From Artemia franciscana (lineage: Eukaryota; Arthropoda; Branchiopoda; Anostraca; Artemiidae), in the NCBI RefSeq assembly GCF_032884065.1, contig NC_088863.1, forward strand, positions 67,741,750 through 67,805,749: a stretch of 64,000 nt of DNA, given 5' to 3'. The position numbers and the translations under genes were made by a program. This document shows positions 11,474 through 23,560 of this stretch, one piece after another; position 1 is the stretch's first letter, and each line of letters begins with the position of its first letter. Under the pieces are notes generated by a model that was not told the origin of the DNA, searched no databases, and worked only from the letters and a program-made list of their open reading frames with translations.

Positions 11474-13706
11474 CTAAAACACAAACATTTATGACGTTTA
11501 TACCAGTGGTCGTAAAAAAAAACGGGGGCTCACTAACGAGAACAGCCAATGGCTTCACCTAGAAAAGGATTTGTCACTTAGCACCACCTCCTACAAATGG
11601 GGAGCCCATACCCGATGATTACTTTAATACTAAATACATATCATCCTTGAGCCTTAACCAACAAGCGGAAACTATTTGGACTCCTTTGAAAAATAAACGT
11701 GACAGCCTGAGTGTGACCCCATCACTTGGTAAATTTTCTTGTCTAGACTTTCTCCTCTTTGCAAAAAAAAATTGACTATTGGACTTGATCCACAGCTTTT
11801 CCATAGTATTTGCACTACTTTTATAGTGTGAGAGCCTTGTGGAAATGTTTTAGCCCCTCAGCACCCTTGAGAATGTAAGAACCTGCAGGACAGCATGACA
11901 GTATACAATTAGAGTTAATCCGCACAGACAACAATTTGATCCCTTCCCCTAGACTCAGATAAGAAAATAGTTAAATCATTGTTTGAAAAAAAAAAGTTGA
12001 CACACTTAATTTTATTTAAAACATGCTTCTCTGCACCAAGAGACTTTTTCTGAAAGCCGTAAAATAAAAAGAACAGAAAACCTTCTTGAATACTGCTTAC
12101 TGTTTGAATTTCAGCAAAAGACATAAACATTTAAAATATCGAAATGAATAACCAAATAACCTATAAGGCATAACTATAACCTTCTAACAATATAGCTGTA
12201 GGGCACTAGTTCGTTGGATACATTGTTGTCGAGTTACTTTTCATTTCTTATTCCACACGTCCAGAATTTGTGGCATCTTCCTACCAAATTGGTTGTTTCC
12301 ACAAATTTAGAGCAATATTTTTCTAAAGTTGTAATCAAATTTGGTCTCTTATCCCTGAACTTGGCCAAATTAAATCAAAATGATAAATATATCAATAATT
12401 TAAACCAAATTTTATACTATAAATGTATTATAATATTTTATAATATCCTGGTAATTTGTATTGCAAATATCATACAATACAACTTTATCATACTTATCAG
12501 GCACGTACGCAGGGGAGGAGGGCCTTTGGGCCCGGGCCCCGCGAAATTTTGTGAAATGTTTTATTTCCCCATGGTTTCTTTGGATTTCTGGCAAGATTAG
12601 GACGTTTATTAAGAATCTAGATGCATGTGTGAAACCTTATTTCGTGATTTTACATCATGTAATTATCCGGTCAAGTCACTGCTCAATTCACAATTCAATT
12701 CAAATTCAACAGTCAGGACATTTTCTGTCTAAAGTTTTACCCTCTTTGAAGTAATTAGCGATTGTACTGTTATTTTTTTGTTTTGTTTGTTTGTTTTTTT
12801 TTTTTGTAAAGAGAGTTTGCTTTCGACAGCAAAAAAGAATTATCCTTGATATTAGGGCGTTTATCCCCCCTTTTCAGGACAAAGTACAATTTTTAATGGA
12901 TCAATTTTGGAAACTATCATTTTTCATTAAAATCAACGTTTCCGCAATAGAAGAACTACCCCCCACAGCACCCATATTGCACTGTTAACCCTAAAATGTC
13001 TCTTTCAGTGGGATATAATAGATTATTCACGGATTCTAAATCGCTATGAACATAACCTGAGCCTAAAACGTACTTTTGAGGCTTCAGTCTTCTTCCCCCA
13101 TCCGCGAAAAGAAACACCGAACTCTTTTTCTAGTTCATTTTTCTGACTTAAAACGATTGGAGAACAGATCAACCGACACCAAATGTGCGTTAGGGGTCCT
13201 TATATACCCAATTTCCACTGGATCAGCGTTTTAAAATCGCCATTTTGTTTAAAATACTCGAAAGAACAGATACGATTGTCTCCGTGGTTAACGTGGTACC
13301 CATAGTCCCACGAGAAACAGCTCTAAATTATGCCTTGATACTCTTAAAGAGCTCAAAACACATATTGAAATGAGATTCCTCCATAATTTCTATGATTGCT
13401 TGTTTGATACACTAGGGAAAAAAAATAATAAAAAACCAGATAACATGAGAAATTTTGCATTTCTTAGTTAGGGACTTGGAAATTCTGTTTAGAGAATGTT
13501 AGGAGTCCAGAATTAGACAGTGCAGTTTCCACTAAAATCAGATCGATTTTGGTTGGACAGGGGGCTTTTTTTTATAAAATAATAAAAGTTTACATTCGAC
13601 TAACTTTTAACGGGTACCATTAAGCTTATTAAATTTGACATTGTTAGAATCACAGTAAAGTGAATATTCTAGGATCTATATGTGGCCACCAAACATACTT
13701 AATTTT

Positions 13707-14440
13707 TGTTTCTTTAGATTTTCCATTACTATTGATTACATAGAAAACATGGATAGGCTTATGTGGATTCAGTGCGTCAAAATTGTAACAGAAATGTTCA
13801 AAGAAATCCGAAATAGTGCCGAGGGAAGGTTCCATCAGCTGTTTCTGGAAGCAACTAGGCAATGCAGAGAACTAAAAAATACTCTTATCATGCCACAAAA
13901 GAGGAACCTTGTCCAAATTCCAAGTGATATCCCAGCAGAAAAACATATAGAATTTTACTATCGCAACTCCATTTTCCTCCCATTTGTAGATCGGCTAATA
14001 CAATCAATTGAATCTCGATTAACAAATCACAAGGTCATGCTGAAAGGCCTCAGCGGAATACTGCCATCTTTAGTTGTGAAACAGCCTAGCGGCGATCTTA
14101 AAGAACTGATCAAATTATATGCCTCAGATCTAACGAGTTCAGACTCCGCTGTGATGGCTGAATTTGAACTATGGTGAGCTAAATGGCTGAAAGTAATACC
14201 CAGTCTTTTCCCAAAGACAGCAGTGCAGAGCTTGGCTGAGTGCAAACGTGGAATATTTCCAAATATTCGCAATTAACTGAGCATCTTTTGTGTCATTCCA
14301 CTGTCTACAGCATGTGTTGAGAGGTCATTTTCCTAGATGAAAAGGATTAAAACGTATCTTTGCAGTCGGATGAGTGAAGACCTTGGACTGAATAGCTTGG
14401 CACTCTTGAATTTCACAGATATGATCTTGTATCAGTTGAT
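13707..14440 (+). pseudogene. hAT transposase, C-terminal half, decayed
   Basis: A single frame, broken by three stops (TGA near 14175, then TAA and TAG), reads EFYYRNSIFLPFVDRLIQS, IESRLTNHKVMLKGLS, AKWLKVIPSLFP, then STACVERSFS and MKRIKTYLCSRMSED. The order YRxxIFxPxxD, a Trp-rich linker and the ERSFSxMKRIKTYLRS dimerisation motif is that of hAT transposases of the THAP/ZBED-like group. The N-terminal part, including the BED or THAP zinc finger and the first catalytic Asp, is not visible in the left half. This copy therefore cannot move itself. Confidence 0.9.
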
Positions 14441-14726
14441 GAAATTTTGGAGAAGTTTACTATTAGCTCTGCTTGTAGGTTACAATTTAAAGTATAGATA
14501 AAGTTAATCTGTATTTTCTGATATACGTGCTTTTTGCATTTATTTATTTGCAGTTGGATGAGTGGCACTTGACACTGAATGGCTTGGCACTCTTGAATGT
14601 CCACAGAGATGTTCAAGTGTAAGTTGATGAAATTTTGGAAAGATTTACTATTAGCTCTACAATTGAAAGTATAGATAAAGTTAATCTGTATTTTCTGATA
14701 TATGTGCTTTTTCCATTTATTTAGTT
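14362..14726 (+). repeat. Tandem duplication inside the hAT element
   Basis: A unit starting GCAGTCGGATGAGTG at 14362 is repeated from 14550 with period 188. The unit includes the last coding stretch (LALLNF) and the downstream GATAAAGTTAATCTGTATTT block. The copies have diverged by point changes and small deletions, so the duplication is not recent. Confidence 0.88.
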
Positions 14727-15379
14727 ACTAAACAAAAAATTGCTACTTTAAATCTGCTGTTTCAAAGGTTTTGCCCCCCACCCAGAAAAAAATTCCTGCA
14801 TAAGTGCCTGATACTTATAATTATTCAGATTACATTAATAGCAATCTTATTATAAAATAGTATAAAGTAAAAGATACAAAATCCCAATAGAATGCAGTTA
14901 AATCCAATTTGGAGCAATTCCATTTTACATTGTAGATTTCAAACATCTAACTTTGCATAAGGAATTTCGTTAAGCATTTTCAAGTGACGTGTCATTTGAT
15001 GTTCCGCCAGGATATTAATATATTATGATATTAATATGATATATATAATCAACATATGCAACTAAAAGTTAACAGATCATTAATGTTTACTTGGGTATAA
15101 TATCCATCAAATATTCTTTTTTAATCTATAAGATCATCCAGACTAAAAGAATTAAAAAATGCAGACACTACACATTAATATATATAACCCTGCCCCAGAA
15201 GCACAGTTTCTCACTGAAAATCACTGCTTTCAAAGGGACAGACTTGAAACGATCTCAAAAATAAAAAAAAATAAAAAAAGAAAGGCCAAAATTCTCCCCT
15301 CTAAAATTACTTAGTGGAGATTACTATGTTATGAAAGGTTACTTAAGGCTAAAATAATATAAAAAGAATATACACTTAC

Positions 15380-15546
15380 AGATTGTTTTGTAGCATTTTT
15401 TAGCACTTTATCTGGGCGTTGAACCAACCAGTAAATTGGGTATGTGATGATATCATAAATAAACACTAAACCTTGTAGAGCCTTTATACTGACAAAAATC
15501 CAGTCCATTTGAGAACAGATAACAATATTAAATGCCAATGATAATT
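15380..15546 (-). CDS. Acsl: Long-chain acyl-CoA synthetase (ACSL3/4 type), most 5' exon seen
   Basis: The exon follows a TTGTTTCTTTCTAG acceptor and ends at a GTAAGT donor. It reads MDWIFVSIKALQGLVFIYD, then IITYPIYWLVQRP, then KVLKNATKQS. The hydrophobic stretch followed by (Y/F)W..QRP is the N-terminal membrane anchor typical of ACSL3/4 and insect Acsl. The Met at 15508-15506 (A-A before ATG, G after) is the likely start, giving 43 residues here. The frame is also open upstream to the acceptor, so a longer N-terminus from an upstream exon is possible. The exon splices in phase 0 to 11473-11258. Confidence 0.88.
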
Positions 15547-17004
15547 CTAGAAAGAAACAAAACATCTTAAAACCTAAACAAAACTTCTAAACAAAATATG
15601 ACATTTAATGATGTCTGGCTAAAATTTCCAACTGTGCTCAGAGAATGATATTTTAAAGTTAACCTTGAACTAATGTGGTAGATATATGACATTTAAAAGT
15701 GCCTGGCTCAAATTTCCAACTGTTCTCAGAGATTTACATCTTAAAGCAAGAAAAAATCTTTGAAGAGGCAGAAGTTTTACATGTCAAGCAAATATAGTTT
15801 ATATAGAAGAATATTTTTTGTTTGTTTATTGATAATTAACAAAAAATAAAAAAATCAGAAAATAAGTTTTCTAAAGAAAAGTAAAGGTCATATTAAACTT
15901 AATAGCTAAAGAAATAGAAAACTACAATAAATCAAACTAAAAAAAACAAAAAACAAAAAGAAATTACTATTAAGGAATAAATGAAACACAAAACAAACCA
16001 AATCATAGCAAAAGGACATAAAACAGATACTAAATAAACCTAAAAACAAGTAAAGCTTAAGTTGAAAATGCAAATCAAGCTTAAAACTAAAAAAAAAATA
16101 TTTGTTCTAGAGCCCTTCATCCAGGCTCTAGGGAGGGGGGGTATGTTGACCCTGGAGTTTTTGTTATCTGATTGCTGGACTATTAAAAAAAAATGCTGTA
16201 TCAAAATTTTGATTAAATGAGTTTGGGGAAAAGGGGGTGTGGGTGAGGGAAAGGGGACAGATATCTTCTGTTCACTTTTGACTCTAACTTTCAATTTCAA
16301 ATCAACTAAGCCACCTATGGAGCTATTTCAAATACATCAGTTGCATTTAAGGAAAAGAGGGTATAGCAGGGGGGGGGGGGGGTAGATGTCCTCTGATCAC
16401 TTTTGATTCTTCAAAATGTAACTCAATTTCCAACCTAATGAAATTTATATGGCCACCCCTAACATAAAAGCCTTATATGCCCCATGGACATAACACAGTT
16501 GAGTTTTTCTCAACTGAAAATAAGATGCAACATTAAAACTTGAAATAAACAGAAATTCTCTCATTCCTTATTTTTTTTACACTGCCATAAAGCTTACTTT
16601 TTAATCCATCAGCCCTTGTGTTTGAGGAGCCATTCTTGAATAATTGGGACAAAAGGTTAAAGTCTAGAATAAAGAGTAAGTAATGAGAAAGGGGCAGTGC
16701 TATTGCTCTATATATATTGAGCCAATGGTATTGAACCCTTGAAAATGATAATTTCTTCCTATGGTTTTTGGGTATAAAAAGGGTTATAACATTGGTTTCA
16801 AAGTTACAATTCCATTATGAAATCCATTAAAGTTACATAAGCCACAATTATTGACTTGTCAAAATTAAGTAGGATAAAAGATTTGAAACAATTCCTCCCT
16901 TTTCTCATCTGCCATGTTTATTCTGTTGTCTTTGATATATTATTATATATAGGTGAAATAGCAGTTTTTAAGTGGCCTAGCCACTTAATAAATTACAAAA
17001 ATTA
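15547..17004. other. Acsl upstream intron or flank; diverged repeat
   Basis: No coding sequence is supported. From about 16095 to 16720 the sequence resembles, at low similarity, the palindrome-ended repeat family (GATGCAACATTAAAACTTGA, CATTCTTGAATAATTGGGAC). It also contains two G-rich GGGTAGATGTCCTCTGATC-like phrases. The first exons or promoter of Acsl should lie in this direction, but I cannot locate them. Confidence 0.4.
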
Positions 17005-19510
17005 AATTGTTATTTACCTTAATTACCTTAATTTGCACTTCGGAGCAAATTAAGATCTGTAGATCTGTTGAATGCTCCTGAGTTGAATCGGTGATGTCTC
17101 ATAGCAGGTATGAGCAGGACGGAATGTCCCACTCATACTTCCAGTCTTTCATGGCCCACTCTTTATCCAGTGCCTTCTTGAATGCTTTGGGGGTGGGGGC
17201 TGAGACTGTTGCTTCACACAGTTCATTCCAGGGGTTGACGACTCTGTTGGTGAAGAAACTTTTTCTGGCCCTGGTTCTGACTGACTGCTTGAACAGCTTC
17301 TTTGAGTGTCCTCTGGTGCACTGTGGGGGGCCTGGGTGGATGGGCAGGATCTTGGCATATGATGAGTTCAGCAATTTGCGGGTCATCATCATGTCGCTAC
17401 GGTTGCGCCTGTACACGAGGGTAGGGAGGTTGAGAGCCCGTAAACGATCTTGATAAGGTTTGTCTCCAAGGTTTGTGATGGCCTTGGTTGCTCTCCTCTG
17501 GACTCCCTCAATTAGCCTGACATCTCCTTTGTATGTTGGGAAGGCAGTGCACATGCCAAAATCCAAAACGGGTCTGACTAGTGCCTTGTAAAGTTTCAGG
17601 AAAACTAGTGGGGATCTGCTGGTAACTGTTCTTTTGATCAGACCTAAGTTTGTGTTGGCCTGGGACACGCTCTTGATGGTGTTGGCATGGAACTTGAGAA
17701 GGCTGTCAACGATGACCCCAAGGTCGTGTTCCTCTGTGCTGGTCTTGATGGGTGAATCGGAGTTGGAGGCATGTTCATGCATATGGTATTGGGCGCATGG
17801 GTTTGAGGATCCAAAGTGTAGCGTGCTGCACTTGCTTATATTGAACGATAAGAGCCATTTGTCTGCCCACAGCTGGATTTTCTGGACATCTGTTTGCAGG
17901 GATTTTACATTCACTGCTCCAAATAGCTTTGAGTCGTCAGCATAGAGAGACAAGTTGTTTTCCACCTCGCTGAATATATCGTTGATGTAGATGTTGAACA
18001 GTGTAGGACCAAGAACAGTTCCCTGCAGTACTCCACTGATGACATCACAGGGCTCGGAAAAGACTTTTTCACCTCCAACACCAAATAGCCTGACACTCTG
18101 GGTTCGTCCTGACAGGAAGTCCATAAGCCAATCAACCAGGTTGGGGTGTAACTGGGCAGCAGTAAGCTTTTCTCTTAGCCTTTTGTGTGGGACTTTATCA
18201 AAGGCCTTAGCAAAGTCTAGTAAAACTAGGTCCACTGGCAATCCTTTGTCAAGCAAATCTGTAATGATGTCATATGTTTCCAGTAAGTTTGTTTCAACTG
18301 ACTTTCCTGGTTGAAACCCATGCTGATTAGGGGATAGGATATTGTTGACTTTCAGATGTTCCAGTATTGCATCATTGACCACTCTTTCAAGGATTTTTGC
18401 GACTACTGATGTGAGACTTATAGGTCTGTAGTTTTCTGCTTTAAGTCTGCTGCCCTTTTTGAATATTGGGGTCACAAAAGCAGTTTTCCAATCAGATGGT
18501 ACAGATTTGGCATTAATAGACTTTTGGAATAGGTCAGACAGTGGTCCTGCGATGATGGTTGCCAGTTCCTTCAGCAGTCTTGGGTGCAAGTGATCTGGTC
18601 CAGCTGATTTATTTGTGTCAAGATTTTGAAGCCGTTTGAGGATGTTGGAGGGGTTGATGCTGACTTGCTCCATCGTTGTGGGGGCTTCATAGCCCGGGCA
18701 GTTTGGCAGGGGGCCTTCCGGTTCACAAGTGAAAACTGAAGCAAAGTGCCTATTTAGTTCGTTTGCTACATCAGTTATGTTGTTTACGGTAGTGCCACAG
18801 GGTTTCACCAGTCTGGAGATAGTTCGACAGGAGTGGTTCTTACTAGAGACATAATTCCAGAATTTTTTAGGATTTGTCTTACTTTCTTTGGCAAGATTGG
18901 ACTCCAGATTTTCGTAGAGTTTTCAGGTGGGGTTTCTCAGCTTGTTTCGTGCCTTGGTGAATTTTGTGTGTTGCTGCAGGTCTCCTGACTGCCTGAACTT
19001 TTTCCATGACCTCTTTTTCCTGTTTATTTCTCTTTTGATGTCTTTTATCATGTAGGGGAGGGATCTAGGTTTTGGTTTGAAACTGGTCTTTGTGTGGGCA
19101 TCCTGAGCTTTCAGCAAAACACCCTTGAATTTGGTCCATTGTTCGTCAACTGTGCCACTTAGTACATTTGGCCAGTCTGTAGTGGATAATTCATTTCGAA
19201 TAGCAATGTAGTCAACAAACACTTTTTTGACTAGCTTGTTCTTAAGTACCTTCACTTTCAGCATGAGCTCTATAGTTAGGTGATCACTTTTACCAAGGGG
19301 TGGTGAGTAATCAATACTTTGAACTAAGCTTTTGTCATTCAAGATAACCAGGTCAAGTGTTGTTGGGGCGCTGAAACAATCTGTATCTAGTTGGTTGGTC
19401 AACTATCTGGTGTAGGGACAATTCACTGAGGCAATTTAGGAAAGGCTGTTGCTTGTCTTGTTCGGTTGGAGTGGCACCACATCCAAAACCGTTTATCCAG
19501 TTTATAGATG
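17005..19510 (-). mobile_element. Non-LTR retrotransposon (LINE), 5'-truncated
   Basis: The copy runs from the C-terminal part of the endonuclease, through the reverse transcriptase, to a tail of repeated AATTAAGGT units at 17008-17031. It is clearly richer in G+C than its surroundings, and its coding frame is nearly intact, so it is a comparatively young insertion. Truncation near 19510 removes the start of the endonuclease and all of ORF1. The reverse transcriptase style (CR1/L2/Jockey-like) is my estimate; the exact clade is not settled. Confidence 0.9.
17099..19500 (-). pseudogene. LINE endonuclease (C-term) plus reverse transcriptase
   Basis: The same frame runs from 19402 to 17099 with one in-frame TGA near 18922. 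The endonuclease end shows TTLDLVILNDKS and GKSDHLTIEL (the SDH catalytic motif). The reverse transcriptase shows SAGPDHLHPRLLKE, PIFKKGSRLKAENYRPISLT, VLLDFAKAFDKVPH, GVLQGTVLGPTLFNIYIND and LYADDSKLF. The usual thumb-like tail follows (RPVLDFGMCT, GVQRRATKAI). A frameshift near 19390 separates one more endonuclease piece, which contains INGFGCGATP. The stop could be a CGA-to-TGA decay. Without it the reverse transcriptase would be open throughout. Confidence 0.93.
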
Positions 19511-19794
19511 GAAGGTAATATTTTGGAAGGTTTATATTTTGGGTCTTAATATCTTATTTTAAATGCCCCTAAAATGTTGGTATTACTGGAACAATTTTTT
19601 GGGATCATGAAACTATTGTTAATACATGCATTTTGACTTTTTGAACATCTTTTCTCTCTTGCAAAACTACTGCAAACTCACCATTATGGAGTTATTCCAG
19701 CCCAAATATTCTTGTATTTATATATACAGAATTGCAATCCTTTCTGTTTTCATTGATTGGATATTTGAAATTGTAAATCTATAATAGTTTAGAA
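19511..19794. other. Intergenic, no feature
   Basis: A+T-rich sequence beyond the 5' truncation point of the LINE. No gene or repeat was recognised. Confidence 0.4.
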
Positions 19795-19940
19795 ACAAAT
19801 TGGGGCTATATATTTGCACATTATGGGGGTGGTGATAAAGCATAGCATATATTAAATATGTAAACTAACCACTGCTGTATTCAATATATGCTATGCTTTA
19901 CCCCCCCCCCCCTAATTTGCAAATATATAATAACTCCATA
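19795..19940. repeat. Foldback repeat with C/G-run arms
   Basis: The left arm contains GCTATATATTTGCACATTA, a G run, then AAGCATAGCATATATT. The right arm is its inverse: AATATATGCTATGCTTT, a C run, then TTTGCAAATATATAA. A one-armed relative of the left arm occurs at 39255-39330, starting TAGAAACAAATTTGGGTTA. It could be a MITE-like element. Confidence 0.7.
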
Positions 19941-19989
19941 ACAGGAGCTCCTTACTTTTGGCTGAGAAAATACAGGTCTATACCTATTG

Positions 19990-20880
19990 AAACTTTTGAC
20001 ACAACAACATTTTACCTTAATTTTCAGTTACCAGTTGCTTTTTCTCTGCCTTTAGTTCTTTAGTTTCTTAACCTAACCCCTTTCCAAGATAGCAAAGAAG
20101 TCACTAGACTAGAATTCAACCCTTTTTGTTTTATTTTGTCTTTAAATAGATTAAGATGAACAAAATAGAACATCAATGAAATCAAAAAGCAGAAAAATGC
20201 ATGGAGAATATATAATTTGGGCTAGTATATATAGGCTATTAGCAAATTAGGTAAAATTCTAGTTAATTGACTTTCTGCTATCTTAGAAAGGGTTTAGGTT
20301 AGGGAAATGAAACTTTCAGGGATTGGTCTAAAGGCTAAAGTAATATCCTGGGAAGGTATTTTAAAGTACCCACTTCTATCCCTTCTCCCTCTAGAGGGCC
20401 ATGAAACTTGCCTACATGACAGGTATATACCTATTGAAATTTTGACAAAATGACATTTTACCTTAATTTTCAGTTACTAGTTGCTTTTTCTCTGCCTTTA
20501 GTTCTGAAAATGCAATTACTGTTATTTGAGCAGAATTTTGAGCCATATCAATGTTTTTTTTTCAAATTTAGGAAATATATTTGTATATCTTTAAAACCTT
20601 ATAAAATAGAATTGAGCAAAGTTATGAAGCTGAAAACAATTTTGTTGTACTTTAATTAAGCAGAAGATCAATTTTGCAAGGTTTCACTTTCATAACACAT
20701 ATATTTTCAAAGGTCAGGGCCCTCTAGAGGGGGAAGGAGTGGAGGTAGTTGCTTCAAAATACCTTCCCAGACATACTTTTAGTCTATAGATTCATCCCTA
20801 AAAGTTTCATTTTCCTAACCTAAACCCTTTTTGAGATAGGCTAGCAAGAAGTCAATTAACTAGAATTTTATTGCAAATTA
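19990..20880. repeat. Inverted and direct repeats, foldback type
   Basis: The block at 20285-20410 recurs inverted at 20705-20840. Shared phrases are CTAGAGGG, ACCTTCCCAG, AAACTTTCAGGGAT and AACCTAAACCC. A 60-base direct repeat starting CATTTTACCTTAATTTTCAG occurs at about 20010 and 20451. A further one-armed copy is at 31050-31135. No protein is involved; the ORF at 20450-20659 falls inside the repeat. Confidence 0.7.
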
Positions 20881-22559
<1,679 letters not shown>

Positions 22560-23029
22560 TAAATGTACATGAAAGTGGAGAAAATATAAAATTCTCTTAA
22601 GATATCAGTTAAGCTAATCTGTCCCAATTTTGAGTTAAGAATTTCTTCTCACCTAACATGAATGTTTCTTTTGCAATTCTTTTTGAGGCTGATATTTTAA
22701 AAACCGATGTAAATACTAAATAAAAAACACAAACATAAGCAAATATTTGGGGGTAGATTGGAAGGTTTTTCCAAAGTAGGTTAAACCTATTGAAAAGGCC
22801 ATTCTTGCACCAAATGTCATTTGAAGGACGGAATGGGCTATTAGAAGCAATTTTGAGGGAATTTACTCGACGTGATCCAGGCATGTCTAAAATGGAAGAG
22901 TATTCATTAATGGTCTAGCGGCTAAGTAACAGGGAATAACGACTTAACAGAACAAATATATTCTTATGTATATAGTATTTAAAACATACGAGATAGTTGC
23001 ATAAGAGGCAAATACAAAAATTAGCATAT

Positions 23030-23560
23030 CTAATTTTATAAATAGACAATACATAGCGTGATTTTATTACGTTATTCTAGGAGTTGATGCTATGGATTGT
23101 GTAACATAAATCCTTGTGTACCAGAGGCTAGACAGTCTTAAAGGATACAGGTCTGAGCTCCCGCCCAGGCGGGTTTTTATAATTTTATAACCCGCCTGGG
23201 CGGGTTATAATTTTGTAAATAAACAATACATAGCGTGATTTTATTACGTGATTTAGGAGTTGATGCTATGGATCGTGTAACATAAATCCTTGTGTAACAG
23301 AGGCTAGAAAGTCTTAAAGGATACAGGTCTGAGCTCCTGCCTGGGCGGGTTTTTATTATTTTATAACCCGCCTGGGCGGGTTTTTATAATTTTATAACCC
23401 GCCTGGGCGGGTTATAATTTTGTAAATAGACAACACATAGCGTGATTTTGTTACGTGATTCTAGAAGTTGATGCTATGGATCGTGTAACATAAATGCTTG
23501 TGTAACAGAGGCTAGAAAGTTTTAAAGGATACAGGCCTGAGCTCCCGCCTGGGTGAAGTG
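23030..23560. repeat. Three-copy tandem repeat with GC-rich hairpins
   Basis: Three head-to-tail units are aligned by ACATAGCGTG at 23051, 23228 and 23435 (periods 177 and 207). Each unit has GATGCTATGGAT, then TAACATAAATCCTTGTGT, then GGATACAGGTCTGAGCTCC. Units are separated by one to three copies of CCCGCC-TG-GGCGGG, a perfect 6-bp stem with a 2-nt loop, spaced by TTTTTATAATTTTATAA. The third unit ends at a degraded CCGCCTGGGTG. The longer second period comes from an extra 30-base hairpin spacer. Confidence 0.93.

Larger units (their letters stand above)
12498..14810 (+). mobile_element. hAT transposon, full length with 8-bp target duplication
   Basis: The left end starts CAGGCACGTACGCAGG and the right end is its imperfect inverse, CCTGCATAAGTGCCTG. 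Both are flanked by the identical 8-bp direct repeat ATACTTAT (12490-12497 and 14811-14818). An 8-bp duplication and CAG-type termini are the signature of hAT elements. The left end also has the G-rich GGGCCCGGGCCCC stretch common in this group. The element is 2,313 bp and carries a decayed transposase in its right half. It sits in the first visible Acsl intron. Confidence 0.95.

Noticed and set aside
12791..12988. 65-codon ORF in the left half of the hAT element
   Set aside because: It shows no zinc finger or transposase motif. The N-terminal transposase region appears to be deleted.
23030..23560. Could the spaced palindromes be a CRISPR array?
   Set aside because: The units are about 180-200 bp, the spacers between palindromes are repeated and not unique, and the genome is eukaryotic.
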